Assembly: GCA_024695065.1 (NCBI GenBank)
Contig: JAILIX010000093.1
Span: 1-42,292 of the forward strand
Reading direction: 5' to 3'
Length of the DNA stretch: 42,292 bases
From: Fretibacterium sp.
GTDB taxonomy: Bacteria; Synergistota; Synergistia; Synergistales; Aminobacteriaceae
The notes below the pieces were generated by a model, which was not told where the DNA came from, made no database searches, and worked only from the letters and a program-made list of their open reading frames with translations. A program made the translations under genes and the position numbers. This document shows positions 24,626 to 33,114 of this stretch, piece after piece; the stretch's first letter is position 1, and the number at the start of each line of letters is the position of its first letter.

Positions 24626-25168
24626 ATGGCCAGAGGATTTAATAAGGTCGTCCTGATGGGGAACCTCACGCGCGACCCGGATGTGCGTTATACGGTGGAG
24701 AGGCGGGCCTGGGCCCGTTTCACGGTGGCCGTAAGCTATTCCTGGAAGAACAAGAACGGTGAGTTTCAGGACGGGGCGGATTTTGTGCCCGTCGTCGCCT
24801 GGGGCCCCCTGGGAGAAAACTGCGGCCGCTATTTGAAAAAGGGGCGGCCTGTCCTTGTGGAGGGCAAAATTCAGACGCGCAGCTATGACGCTGCAGACGG
24901 CTCCGGCAAGAGGTACGTCACGGAGGTCATCGCGAACGACGTCGTCTTCCTTGGCGGCCGGAAGGACAACGAGAGTTCTTCTTATGACGCCCCGCCGCCG
25001 CCCGCGGGTCAGAGGGGCGGTGCGTCGTCGCCGTCGTTCCCCGGCGACGAGGATTTTGGCAAGAGTATCAACGAGAAGGGGTTTGACAAGGATTTCGGCA
25101 GTTTCCCGGATGATTTTGCCGAGATGGAAAAGGACTCCGGAAATCCGGAGACGGACATCCCCTTCTAA
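24626..25168 (+). CDS. ssb: Single-stranded DNA-binding protein
   Basis: This 180-residue protein coats single-stranded DNA in replication and repair. The OB fold (about 1-113) opens with [20 protein letters not shown] and has the [12 protein letters not shown] strand and [19 protein letters not shown] flexible linker rich in Pro, Gly and Ser follows, then an acidic C-terminal tip ending ETDIPF that docks partner proteins. The AGGAGG site supports the ATG at 24626; a GTG directly before it is also possible. The gene lies between rpsF and rpsR, the usual arrangement. Confidence 0.97.
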   Translation: MARGFNKVVLMGNLTRDPDVRYTVERRAWARFTVAVSYSWKNKNGEFQDGADFVPVVAWGPLGENCGRYLKKGRPVLVEGKIQTRSYDAADGSGKRYVTEVIANDVVFLGGRKDNESSSYDAPPPPAGQRGGASSPSFPGDEDFGKSINEKGFDKDFGSFPDDFAEMEKDSGNPETDIPF

Positions 25169-25203
25169 ATAAGTTTTTTACATCTCCTGAGAGGAGGATA
25201 TCA

Positions 25204-25479
25204 ATGAACGAGAGAGAAGCCAGACCGGCACCCGCCGGTGCTCCGCGCGGCAACATGCGCAGGGGGACCCGGCGTCGTCCGAAGTTCTGCTATTATTGCG
25301 TGGAAAAGCAGGAAAAGGTGGATTACAAGGACGTGGAGAAGCTGAGGAAGTACATCAGCGAGAGGGGCAAGATTATTCCCCGCCGTGTCACGGGCAACTG
25401 CGCCAAGCACCAGAGGCTTTTGACGGAGGCCATCAAGAGGGCGCGCTACATGGCCCTGTTGCCTTACTCGATGGACTAA
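25204..25479 (+). CDS. rpsR: 30S ribosomal protein S18
   Basis: This 91-residue protein pairs with S6 on the 30S subunit. The core reads [20 protein letters not shown], then [18 protein letters not shown] and [12 protein letters not shown], all typical of S18. The Cys residues (two in CYYC, one in GNCAKH) with the His make a likely zinc-binding C+ type. The N-terminal ~20 residues are a basic disordered extension. The ribosome site is GAGGAGG. Confidence 0.97.
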   Translation: MNEREARPAPAGAPRGNMRRGTRRRPKFCYYCVEKQEKVDYKDVEKLRKYISERGKIIPRRVTGNCAKHQRLLTEAIKRARYMALLPYSMD

Positions 25480-25507
25480 GCGCGAGTTTCGGCGGACTGA
25501 AATTTAT

Positions 25508-25537
25508 GAGGGGAGGCCGGACGGCTCTCCCCTCTTT
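25508..25537 (+). terminator. Partial terminator after rpsR
   Basis: GAGGGGAG (25508-25515) pairs with CTCCCCTC (25527-25534), followed by TTTAGTT. It probably trims expression of the downstream DUF2232-rplI-dnaB part instead of ending it fully, since no strong new promoter follows. Confidence 0.6.
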
Positions 25538-25578
25538 AGTTAAGAACTATTAGTTAAGAACTGAAGGAGGGGACCCCC

Positions 25579-26535
25579 ATTTTTAAGGACGGGCGTGGCG
25601 CGCCTCTGGGTCGCGCAATCTTTTTTTCCGTTTTGACGAGCCTCCTCATCGGCGTGGGGATGCTCTTCCCGCTGCTGAGCTTCTGGGGACTGCTGCTCTG
25701 CCCGCTGCCACTGGCCCTTCTGGGCTGCCTGGACGGGGGGCGGTGGCTGGGGGCCGGAATATTTCTGACGGAGGGTCTGCTGCTGACCCTCTCTCCTTCC
25801 CTGTCCTTTTACTTCCTGCTGGGCTGCTCCCCCCTGTCCGTGGGGCTTTTCCTCCTTGCGGAGAAGCGGGAGAAGCTGCAGTGGACCGGCGGCGAATCTC
25901 TGTTCGGGGCCCTGATTGTCTCCATTCTGTCGAAGCTGGCGCTTCTGGCCTTCTTCTGGGTGCTGACGGGACGCAACATTCTTGTCCCCGACCTGGCGCA
26001 GATTGAGCTCCTTTTTTCGGAGACAGGAACGCTTTCACTGGAACAGCGTCAGGGTTTTCAGGAGGCTCTGCGCCAGACGGCCGCGCTTCTGCCCTATATG
26101 ACCCCCGCGATGATCCTCCTGTGGTCCGGGCTGGAGTCCCTTGTCAACTATCAGTTTTGCGGGCGTTTTCTGCGCCGCCGCGGCACCGAACGGTGTCTCC
26201 CTGCCCTGCCGCCCTTTGCGGAGTGGCGTCTTCCCGCTTCCCTTCTGCCCGCGATGATTCTGTCCATTATTGCGGGCTTCTTTCTGGACACGGACCAGTG
26301 GTTCAGGGCCTCGATGTTCGTGGTCAACCTGAGGCTGGTGCTCAACGTCCTCTTCTTCATTCAGGGGCTTTCTCTGGCCTTCTGGTGGATGACCTACAGG
26401 GGATTCCGTCCCCTTACGCGCTTTCTGCTGTTCCTCCTTGCGCTGTTCCCGCTGACGTGGATCTGGCTTATCCTCCTGGGAATGATAGACATGACCTTCG
26501 GCATCAGAGCGCGGGTGAGACGGCGGGGACCGTAG
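25579..26535 (+). CDS. DUF2232 (YybS-like) membrane protein
   Basis: This integral membrane protein has about eight hydrophobic helices and belongs to the DUF2232/YybS group, which sits between rpsR and rplI in many Gram-positive and Synergistota genomes. The function is unknown. Marks include FWVLTGRNILVPDLAQIE, a long amphipathic loop, and late SLAFWWMTYRGFRPLTRF. The only good ribosome site (AAGGAGG) is followed after eight bases by ATT at 25579, in frame. That would give 318 residues, FKDGRGAPLGRAIFFSVLT opening into the first helix. The next usual start is a TTG at 25633 with no ribosome site. I annotate from the ATT, with the TTG as the alternative. Confidence 0.82.
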   Translation: MFKDGRGAPLGRAIFFSVLTSLLIGVGMLFPLLSFWGLLLCPLPLALLGCLDGGRWLGAGIFLTEGLLLTLSPSLSFYFLLGCSPLSVGLFLLAEKREKLQWTGGESLFGALIVSILSKLALLAFFWVLTGRNILVPDLAQIELLFSETGTLSLEQRQGFQEALRQTAALLPYMTPAMILLWSGLESLVNYQFCGRFLRRRGTERCLPALPPFAEWRLPASLLPAMILSIIAGFFLDTDQWFRASMFVVNLRLVLNVLFFIQGLSLAFWWMTYRGFRPLTRFLLFLLALFPLTWIWLILLGMIDMTFGIRARVRRRGP

Positions 26536-26647
26536 CGGAGCGGATGCAGCCTCCAGCGCATTCGGGGAGAGTCCACGTCCTGATCAGTCCTCATCAGGAA
26601 GCGCGGGGCGTCAAAAGGCGCAGTCAATATCGAAAGGAGATTTTCTC

Positions 26648-27100
26648 ATGCAGGTAATTCTGAAGGCGGACGTCAACAAGTTGGGTGCAGCGGGAGCTCT
26701 GCTGAACGTGAGCGATGGCTATGCCCGCAATTTTCTCTTCCCCCGGGGGCTGGCTGAGGAGGCCACGCCGAGCCGGATAGCGGCCTGGAAACAGGAGCAG
26801 GCCCACAAGAAGGCAAAGGATGAGAAGAAGCGTCAGGAGGCCGAGCAGGCACGCAAGGGGCTTCAGGGCAAGACGGTGCGCATAGAGGCCAAGGCCGGTG
26901 AGAACGGCAAGCTTTTCGGCAGCATCACCACGGCTCAGGTGGCCGACGCTCTGGGGGAACAGTTCCAGCTCACGGTGGACAAGCGCGATATCAAGATGGA
27001 GGACGCGGTCAAGCAGTCCGGCAGTTATCCCTTCTCCCTGAAGCTCTACACCGGCATTCAGGCTGAGATGACACTGACCGTCGCCGTCAAAAACAGCTGA
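26648..27100 (+). CDS. rplI: 50S ribosomal protein L9
   Basis: This 150-residue rRNA-binding protein of the 50S subunit has the N-terminal domain MQVILKADVNKLGAAGALLNV with SDGYARNFLFPRGLAEEAT, the signature of L9. A long charged connecting helix (about 41-75) and the C-terminal domain with GKLFGSITTAQVADAL follow. The ribosome site is AAAGGAGA. It ends three bases before dnaB. Confidence 0.98.
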   Translation: MQVILKADVNKLGAAGALLNVSDGYARNFLFPRGLAEEATPSRIAAWKQEQAHKKAKDEKKRQEAEQARKGLQGKTVRIEAKAGENGKLFGSITTAQVADALGEQFQLTVDKRDIKMEDAVKQSGSYPFSLKLYTGIQAEMTLTVAVKNS

Positions 27101-27103
27101 TTC

Positions 27104-28447
27104 ATGCCGCTTTACGACAGGATTCCTCCGCAGAATCTCGATGCGGAGCGCGCCGTGCTGGGCGCGTGTCTTTTGGAACACGAGGCCCTTGGGACCGCCA
27201 TTGAGACGCTCCAGCCGGAGGACTTCTACGACCTGAACCACCGCACGCTCTACGAGGCCATGACCGCTATGTATGCGGCCAACCGCCCCGTGGACCTTGT
27301 GACAATCAAGGATGATCTGGACCGGCGGGGCGTGTTTGAACGGCTGGGGGGGCAGCCCTTCCTCGCGGGTCTGGTGGCCGGTGTCCCCACCACGGCCAAT
27401 GTGGGCTACCACGCCGGAATTGTCAAGGAGCGCTCCATCCGGCGGCGGCTCATCGACGCAGGGAGCAAAATCGCCAGCCTGGCCTACTCCAGCGACATGG
27501 AGAGCGTTATGATCCTTGATGAGGCGGAGAGGATCATCTTTGAGGTGGCCCAGGACCGAAACCGCGTGGACTTCCGCCCTGTCAGCGAAATTTTAGGCAC
27601 GGCCTTCCAGAAAATTGAGCAGCGCTACAACCAGAGCGGCTCGGATGTCAGCGGGTTTGAGTCCGGATTCGCAGACCTGGACAGCCTGACGGCGGGTTTT
27701 CAGCCGGGCAGCCTGAATATTGTGGCCGCCCGGCCCTCCATGGGAAAGACGGCCTTCGCCCTCAACATCGCCCAGTTTGGCGGCGGCGGCAGCAACGCAG
27801 CGGTCCTGATCTTCAGCCTGGAAATGTCAGCGGAGCAGCTTGTGCAGCGTATGCTGGCTTCCCAGGCGGAGGTGGACATTCAGGCGATGAACACAGGGAC
27901 AATGGGACGGAGCGAGTGGGACGACCTCACCAACGCGGCGGGGGTTCTCACCCGACGGCCCATTTTCATCGACGACAGCTCCATGCTGACAACGATGGAC
28001 TTCCGCGCCCGGTGCCGCCGGTTCAAAGCCCGCTACCCCAGTCTGGGGCTCATTGTGGTGGACTACCTTCAGCTCATGAGCTTCGGCGGACGGCAGACGG
28101 ACAACCGGCAGCATGAAGTGGCGGAGATATCCCGGATGCTGAAGGGCGTGGCCAGGGAGCTGAACTGCCCGGTGATTGCCCTGTCCCAGCTCTCCCGCGA
28201 GTCGGAGAAGCGGCCGACCAAGAAGCCCGTGCTCTCCGACCTTCGTGACTCCGGCGCCATCGAGCAGGATGCGGACACGGTCATGCTCCTTTACCGCGAG
28301 GACTACTACGAGGAAACCCAGCCCGGCCTGGACAGCGAGGCGCAGGTCAATCTCGCAAAGAACCGCAACGGCCCCACAAACACCATCCGGCTCATCTTCC
28401 AGCGGAACATCACACGCTTCCGCAACGCAATCGGAAATTACCAATAA
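27104..28447 (+). CDS. dnaB: Replicative DNA helicase
   Basis: This 447-residue hexameric helicase opens the replication fork and recruits DnaG primase. The N-terminal domain begins PPQNLDAERAVLGACLLE. The RecA-like domain carries Walker A (ARPSMGKT, about 209-216), Walker B-region LIVVDYLQLM (about 315-323), SQLSRESEKRP and SDLRDSGAIEQDADTVMLLYR, and the late AKNRNGPTNTIRLIF. There is no intein. It starts three bases after rplI, so translation may be coupled, and it is followed by a terminator at 28449-28473. Confidence 0.98.
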   Translation: MPLYDRIPPQNLDAERAVLGACLLEHEALGTAIETLQPEDFYDLNHRTLYEAMTAMYAANRPVDLVTIKDDLDRRGVFERLGGQPFLAGLVAGVPTTANVGYHAGIVKERSIRRRLIDAGSKIASLAYSSDMESVMILDEAERIIFEVAQDRNRVDFRPVSEILGTAFQKIEQRYNQSGSDVSGFESGFADLDSLTAGFQPGSLNIVAARPSMGKTAFALNIAQFGGGGSNAAVLIFSLEMSAEQLVQRMLASQAEVDIQAMNTGTMGRSEWDDLTNAAGVLTRRPIFIDDSSMLTTMDFRARCRRFKARYPSLGLIVVDYLQLMSFGGRQTDNRQHEVAEISRMLKGVARELNCPVIALSQLSRESEKRPTKKPVLSDLRDSGAIEQDADTVMLLYREDYYEETQPGLDSEAQVNLAKNRNGPTNTIRLIFQRNITRFRNAIGNYQ

Positions 28448-28448
28448 A

Positions 28449-28473
28449 AAAAGGGCCCCTGTGGGGCCCTTTT
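28449..28473. terminator. Bidirectional terminator between dnaB and the TRAP operon
   Basis: GGGCCCC-TGT-GGGGCCC (28453-28469) is flanked by an A-run on the left and TTTT on the right, so it works for dnaB (plus) and for the TRAP binding-protein gene (minus). Confidence 0.88.
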
Positions 28474-28492
28474 CATTCCTGAGGTTTTTCAG

Positions 28493-29455
28493 TTACTTCG
28501 GCAACACGCCCGCCTCGGCATAGTATTTCTTTGCGCCGGGATGGAGAGGAAGCCCCGCGATATCCTTCACGGCCGCTGCGGCAGTCAGGCCGCGCAGGTT
28601 CACCTGGGCCTCGCCCAGGGCGCCGATGTTCTCCCAGAGGGTCTTCGTCAGGTCATAAACAGTCTCCTCGTCCAGGTCCCCGCGGCAGAACATCACCATC
28701 TTGATGGCAGTGGTGTGGACGTCCCTGTCCTGGTTGGGATAGGTCCCGGCAGGGATGGTGAAAGCGGCATACCAGGGGAACTTCGCCTGAAGCGCGGAGA
28801 GAATGGAGGCATCAATATCCACCAGGCGGCAGCCCGCGGTGGCGGCCTGGGTCACGGCTGAGGCAGGGGCGCCGGACATGATCCACGCGCCGTCGATGGT
28901 CCCGTTCTGAAGCATCTCGGCGGCATCGGTAAAGGTGATGTATTCGCAGAGGATGTCGCTCGGGAACTTCAGGCCCGCGGCCGTGAAATGGTTGTCGCAC
29001 TCGCCGTAGACACTGGAACCCGCGGAGGCCACGGCAAACCGGTGCCCCTTCACGTCCTTCAGCGTGCTGATGCCGGACTTCTCCGTCACTACCACCTGAT
29101 TCGGGTTGAAGTACAGCCCGGCAATGACCTTCAGGTCCTTGTAGGCATAGCCTTCAAAGTTGTCCGTCCCGTTCAGGCACTGATAGCAGTTGCTGGAGAT
29201 GGCAATGGACACCTGAGCCTCCCCCTCAGAGACCAGACCCAGATTCGCGATTCCTCCGGCGGACGCCTGACTGGACGCCTTCACATAGTCAATCTTCGTG
29301 TCCCACAGGTTCGTGATGGCGGCTCCCACCGCGTACAGCGCCCCGGAGGCGGAGGCCGTCGGGAAATTGATCACCACAGGCTCATGGGCCAGCGCCGGCG
29401 CGGAAAGCAGCGCCAGCACAGCAAGGACAGACAAAATTCTCTTAACACCACTCAT
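28493..29455 (-). CDS. TAXI-family TRAP transporter substrate-binding protein
   Basis: This 320-residue exported protein has a signal peptide (SVLAVLALLSAPALA). It belongs to the TAXI group of TRAP binding proteins: INFPTASASGALYAVGAAI at the mature start, VKASSQASAGGIANLGLV, GHRFAVASAGSSVYG and DGAWIMSGAPASAV. Family members bind organic acids or amino acids such as glutamate; the ligand here is unknown. It lies 25 bp after the fused permease gene, in the same operon, and its end shares a bidirectional terminator with dnaB. Confidence 0.92.
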   Translation of the reverse strand: MSGVKRILSVLAVLALLSAPALAHEPVVINFPTASASGALYAVGAAITNLWDTKIDYVKASSQASAGGIANLGLVSEGEAQVSIAISSNCYQCLNGTDNFEGYAYKDLKVIAGLYFNPNQVVVTEKSGISTLKDVKGHRFAVASAGSSVYGECDNHFTAAGLKFPSDILCEYITFTDAAEMLQNGTIDGAWIMSGAPASAVTQAATAGCRLVDIDASILSALQAKFPWYAAFTIPAGTYPNQDRDVHTTAIKMVMFCRGDLDEETVYDLTKTLWENIGALGEAQVNLRGLTAAAAVKDIAGLPLHPGAKKYYAEAGVLPK

Positions 29456-29480
29456 CGATAAGAACTCCTTTACAGAGAAA

Positions 29481-31448
29481 TCACACGCCGCTTCGGCGTG
29501 AAAAACACTGAAAGAAAATCACGGCGGCCAGCACAGCGAAGCCGGCGGCGTCCGTCACAAGGCCGGGATAGAGCATCAGAGGGGCCACGGCAATAAGGAT
29601 AAAACGTTCCGGCCAGGAGCACCGGCGCATGAACCAGCCCTCAAGCCCCCCCACCAGCGCAACCGTCCCGGCAGAGGCGGTGAATACAGCCCACAGGCTC
29701 GCCGCCAGAGTAATGGAGGGATCAGCCCCGATAAGCAAAATGGGATTGTCGAGGAAGAAGAACGGGAGGATAAACCCGATCAGGCCCAGGCGCACGGACA
29801 GCAGCCCTGTCAGGGTCTGATTGGAGCCCGCAATCCCCGCAGCCACGTAGCTGCTCATGGCGACAGGCGGCGTGATGTTGGACAGGCAGGCATAAATGAG
29901 GCAGAACATATGCGCCGCGACAGGCAGTACCCCCACCCGGATAAGGACCGGAATGGCCACCGCCTGAACGATGACATAGGCGGCCACGCCGGGCACGCCC
30001 ATCCCCAGGATGGTGGAAAGGATCATCACCAGAACCCCTGCCGTGTAGACGCTGCCCTCCTGTACGACGGAGAGAATAAGATACCCCACGTTCAGCCCCA
30101 GGCTCGTGAGCGTCACAGTGCCGATGATGACGCCGATAATGACGCAGCACACCCCCACTGCGACAGCTCCCCGCGCCCCCTCCGCCGTGGCGGCCACAAT
30201 CTTGTCCCAGGTCATGCGGGTGTCCCTGCGCAGCCAGCTCGCGGCGACCGTGGCAAAGAGGGCGATGACGGCGGCAAACAGCGGCGTGTAGCCCACGGAC
30301 ATCAGCGCAATGAGAACCACAAGTGGGATGAGCAGGTGTCCCTGCTCCCGGATGACCTTCACGGCGTTCGGGATGTTCTCCTTCGAGAGGCCGGAGAGCC
30401 CCAGCCGTTTCGCCTCAAAATGCACGGCAAAGAGCAGTCCCAGGTAATAGAGAAACGCGGGGACAACAGCGGCCAGCATTACCCATGTGTAGCTCACGTT
30501 GAGAAACTCCGCCATGACGAACCCAACCGCCCCCATAATGGGAGGACAGAACTGCCCGCCCGTGGAGGCCACAGCCTCCACCGCCCCGGCAAATTCCTTC
30601 CGGTAGCCCGTCCGCTTCATCAGGGGAATGGTGAAGGTCCCCGTCGTGGCAACGTTGGCAATGGCCGAGCCGTTGATCATGCCCATCAGCGCAGAGGCCA
30701 GCACCGATACCTTGGCCGGACCGCCCGGCGTGCGCCCCACCAGCGTCAGGGAAAAGTCGTTGATGAATTTGGAAAAGCCGCTGTACTTCAGGAAAGCTCC
30801 AAACACCACGAACAGGAAAATATACGTCGCGGAGACGCCGATGCCCGTGCCCAGAATCCCCTGCGTGCCCCAAAACAACATGGACAGCACGCGCTTCAGG
30901 GTGAAGCCGTTGTGGCCCAGCTGCCCCGGAAGATACTGGCCGAACCAGTTGTAAGCCAGAAAGATGGCCGCCAGAATCATCAGGTTCCCCGACGTGCGCC
31001 GGGCCGCCTCGAAGACCAGCAGCACCCCCAGCGCCGCCACCGCCAGCTCAAACGGAGTGAGCCGCCCGCCGTTCATGGCAATGCGTGGGTAGTTTATTAT
31101 AAGATAGCCCAAGGCAAAGCACGTCAGTGCGATAAGGAGGATATCCCTCAGCGGGGGCAGCCTCCGCACCCGGAGTTCCCGGCGGGAGGCCGGGTACAGC
31201 AGAAAAGCAAAGCACAGCAGAAAAGTACAGTGAAAGGCCCGCAGGTTGACGGCGCTGATCACGCCAAGGGTCGTGAAGTAAATCTGGAAGGCCGCCCAGG
31301 CGCACAGCAGAAACGTTACCACTGCAGCCAGAGCCCCCTGATATGTTCGGGTCCGGGACTCCGCTTCCTTCTCCTCCAACAGGGCCTGGGCTTTCTGTTC
31401 CGTCCCGGCACGCGCCTCTTTGATGTCCTTGCCTTCCATTTCTGTCAT
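29481..31448 (-). CDS. TRAP transporter fused permease
   Basis: This 655-residue inner-membrane protein joins the small (DctQ-like) and large (DctM-like) TRAP subunits, as is usual with TAXI binding proteins. After a ~38-residue charged cytoplasmic start there are about 15 to 17 hydrophobic helices. DctM marks are FGAFLKYSGFSKFINDFSL, MGMINGSAIANVATTGTFT, ASTGGQFCPPIMGAVGF, ILGMGVPGVAAYVIV and SNITPPVAMSSYVAAGIA. It drives Na+-coupled uptake of an organic acid delivered by the neighbouring binding protein. The start codon at 31448 has only a weak ribosome site; an ATG nine bases later is possible. Confidence 0.94.
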   Translation of the reverse strand: MTEMEGKDIKEARAGTEQKAQALLEEKEAESRTRTYQGALAAVVTFLLCAWAAFQIYFTTLGVISAVNLRAFHCTFLLCFAFLLYPASRRELRVRRLPPLRDILLIALTCFALGYLIINYPRIAMNGGRLTPFELAVAALGVLLVFEAARRTSGNLMILAAIFLAYNWFGQYLPGQLGHNGFTLKRVLSMLFWGTQGILGTGIGVSATYIFLFVVFGAFLKYSGFSKFINDFSLTLVGRTPGGPAKVSVLASALMGMINGSAIANVATTGTFTIPLMKRTGYRKEFAGAVEAVASTGGQFCPPIMGAVGFVMAEFLNVSYTWVMLAAVVPAFLYYLGLLFAVHFEAKRLGLSGLSKENIPNAVKVIREQGHLLIPLVVLIALMSVGYTPLFAAVIALFATVAASWLRRDTRMTWDKIVAATAEGARGAVAVGVCCVIIGVIIGTVTLTSLGLNVGYLILSVVQEGSVYTAGVLVMILSTILGMGVPGVAAYVIVQAVAIPVLIRVGVLPVAAHMFCLIYACLSNITPPVAMSSYVAAGIAGSNQTLTGLLSVRLGLIGFILPFFFLDNPILLIGADPSITLAASLWAVFTASAGTVALVGGLEGWFMRRCSWPERFILIAVAPLMLYPGLVTDAAGFAVLAAVIFFQCFSRRSGV

Positions 31449-31495
31449 ACACCACTTGCCGCTGAGATTCTCTGAAGCAATATTACCTTTATTTT

Positions 31496-31525
31496 ATTCT
31501 ATCATGTTTTTTTTACGGGCGTCAA
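31496..31525 (-). promoter_or_regulatory. Promoter of the TRAP operon
   Basis: On the minus strand TTGACG (31520-31525) and TAGAAT (31496-31501) are 18 bp apart, each with one mismatch to consensus. The -35 overlaps the stop codon of the Nudix gene. Confidence 0.68.
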
Positions 31526-32187
31526 TAACGCGCAGAGGGGACACAGTTCTGCGCCATCCCTGCTGCATAGTTCAAAATTATCGTGCTCCGCGCCTGATCG
31601 ACAGCGCTGGACCGGAACACAGGCCGGGACTCCTTTCCCCACTCCCCTGCCAGAGTCCGGGCGAAATCCCCCGGCGCACAGCGGGACTTCAGAGCCCCCC
31701 GCCCCAGGACCTCCCTCCCATGACAGACGCAGACCATGACGTAATACCCGCCCTGCCCCGCGGGGGCGGCGGGAGGGTTTCCGACGGGCACGTCAGAGTG
31801 ACTGGTGCGCGGCGTTATCCCAAGGATGGTATCCTTATATCCCTGAGGCATAGGGAGCCCGCTGAGGCTCTCCGGCGCAGCCCAGTGCAGGGTTCCCCCA
31901 TCCCTGTCGAACAGACGCTCCGGGATTGCTGCCGCGCGGCACACGAAAGGAACGATAAGGACTTCCCCTGCCCCGATTTCGTAGAGCCAGGGCTCCCTTG
32001 CCCCACCCACCTCCACCGATATCCCGGATTCCTCCAGGAATTCTGTGATGAGCCGCTGTTCCGCGGAGACATCCTCCTTCTCAAGATGACCGCCCAGAAG
32101 CTCAAATTCCTGCCGCTCATTTTTCCGCAGCAGCAGTTTTCCATCCAATTCCAAAACGCCCTTAACAGAGACGCTGAAAGAGTCCAT
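31522..32187 (-). CDS. Nudix-like hydrolase with altered Nudix box
   Basis: This 221-residue cytoplasmic protein has a Nudix-like first half. SVSVKGVLELDGKLLLRKNE leads into GGHLEKEDVSAEQ and TEFLEESGI. Compared with the standard box (G-x5-E-x7-REUxEExGU), the first spacer is two residues longer and the Arg is Thr, but the EExG metal-binding core is intact. The second half has no clear family. Nudix enzymes cleave X-linked nucleoside diphosphates; the substrate here is unknown. The ATG at 32187 with AGGGGA is preferred over a start 39 bases upstream. It is divergent to the acetyltransferase gene. Confidence 0.8.
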   Translation of the reverse strand: MDSFSVSVKGVLELDGKLLLRKNERQEFELLGGHLEKEDVSAEQRLITEFLEESGISVEVGGAREPWLYEIGAGEVLIVPFVCRAAAIPERLFDRDGGTLHWAAPESLSGLPMPQGYKDTILGITPRTSHSDVPVGNPPAAPAGQGGYYVMVCVCHGREVLGRGALKSRCAPGDFARTLAGEWGKESRPVFRSSAVDQARSTIILNYAAGMAQNCVPSARY

Positions 32188-32219
32188 ATCTGCCCATCCC
32201 CTGCCTGTTCCGCTGCCTG

Positions 32220-32250
32220 TTGACACAGAGATACAGTTTAAGGTACCTTA
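32220..32250 (+). promoter_or_regulatory. Candidate promoter with palindrome upstream of the acetyltransferase gene
   Basis: TTGACA (32220-32225) is a perfect -35, but the -10 at 18 bp (TACCTT) is poor. It overlaps a perfect 12-bp palindrome TAAGGTACCTTA (32239-32250), placed between the divergent Nudix and acetyltransferase genes and therefore a possible shared operator. Confidence 0.35.
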
Positions 32251-32282
32251 TTCAGAATAACAAGCCAGGGGGGGCAGAAGTG

Positions 32283-32957
32283 GTGACAAACAGCGAAAGG
32301 CGCGACAGCGGAATGCTGTACATCGCCGACGGGGCCGTGATGCAGGAGCAGGCCGCGGCGCGGCGGCTGACACAGAAACTCAACACGATGGACAGGGCGG
32401 ACTTCGAAGGGCTGAAGGCGGTCGTCAGGCAGCTGCTGGGCAGGTCGGACGGGGCAGTCATCAATCCGCCCTTCTACTGCGACTATGGAAAGAACATCGA
32501 AGTGGGCAAAAACTTCTTCGCCAACTACAACTGCACTCTCCTCGACGTGAGGAGGATCCTCATCGGGGACAACTGCCAGCTGGCCCCCAATGTGGCCATC
32601 TACACCGCCGGGCACCCCATCCATCCCGCCAGCCGGAACACCCTTTTTGAGTACGGCGCAGAGGTCGTCATCGGCAGCAACGTCTGGATTGGAGGGAACA
32701 CCGTCGTCTGTCCCGGAGTGCATATCGGCGACAACACGGTGATCGGGGCGGGCAGTGTCGTCACGAAAGACGTTCCTGACTGGACCGTCTCCGCCGGGAA
32801 CCCCTGCAGAGTGATCCGGGAAATCACAGAGGAGGACCGCTGGGTTTATTTCAGGGGGCAAAGGGCCGACGAGGAGGCCGCGCGGGAGATGCAGCGCCTC
32901 TGGCGGGAGGAGCCCGACGGGATACGCTTCCCGACAAAGACGGAGCCGCAGGGGTAA
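32283..32957 (+). CDS. Maltose/galactoside-type O-acetyltransferase
   Basis: This ~224-residue left-handed beta-helix acetyltransferase transfers acetyl groups from acetyl-CoA to sugar hydroxyls. The N-terminal Mac domain (MLYIADGAVMQEQAAARRLTQKLN in outline) is followed by PPFYCDYGKNIEVGKNFF, NYNCTLLDV, the catalytic His region YTAGHPIHPASRN and hexapeptide repeats VIGSNVWIGGNTVVCPGVHIGDNTVIGAGSVV. The end, SAGNPCRVIREI, is typical. The start is one of two adjacent GTG codons (32280 or 32283) after a G-rich ribosome site. The true substrate is often uncertain in this family. Confidence 0.92.
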   Translation: MTNSERRDSGMLYIADGAVMQEQAAARRLTQKLNTMDRADFEGLKAVVRQLLGRSDGAVINPPFYCDYGKNIEVGKNFFANYNCTLLDVRRILIGDNCQLAPNVAIYTAGHPIHPASRNTLFEYGAEVVIGSNVWIGGNTVVCPGVHIGDNTVIGAGSVVTKDVPDWTVSAGNPCRVIREITEEDRWVYFRGQRADEEAAREMQRLWREEPDGIRFPTKTEPQG

Positions 32958-33004
32958 TTTGACAGAGATATGGAGCGCCGCGGGAAAAATCCCTATTTTT
33001 TATT

Positions 33005-33034
33005 ATTGATTATCCTTGACCTTCATTATAGAAT
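33005..33034 (+). promoter_or_regulatory. ctsR-clpC promoter with CtsR-box-like operator
   Basis: TTGATT (33006-33011) and TAGAAT (33029-33034) are 17 bp apart. ATTGATT-ATC-CTTGACC (33005-33021) matches the layout of a CtsR box, two heptads separated by three bases. The second heptad is 6/7 and the first 4/7 to TTTGACC. The site covers the -35, which fits autorepression by CtsR. Confidence 0.62.
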
Positions 33035-33039
33035 GGGTA

Positions 33040-33079
33040 GCTGAAAAATGCGGCGCTCTTCTTCCGGAGCGTCTTCAGC
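33040..33079 (+). promoter_or_regulatory. Hairpin at the 5' end of the ctsR leader
   Basis: GCTGAA (33040-33045) pairs with TTCAGC (33074-33079), and inside it CGCTC (33054-33058) with GAGCG (33067-33071). The expected transcription start is near 33040, so the mRNA would begin with this hairpin. Confidence 0.45.
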
Positions 33080-33114
33080 AAAATGAGGATGATCAATAAT
33101 AAGAGGGAGGAAAT

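Noticed and set aside
29910-31475. 521-residue ORF on the plus strand
   Set aside because: It is antisense to the TRAP permease and has a highly charged, His- and Gln-rich composition typical of shadow frames.
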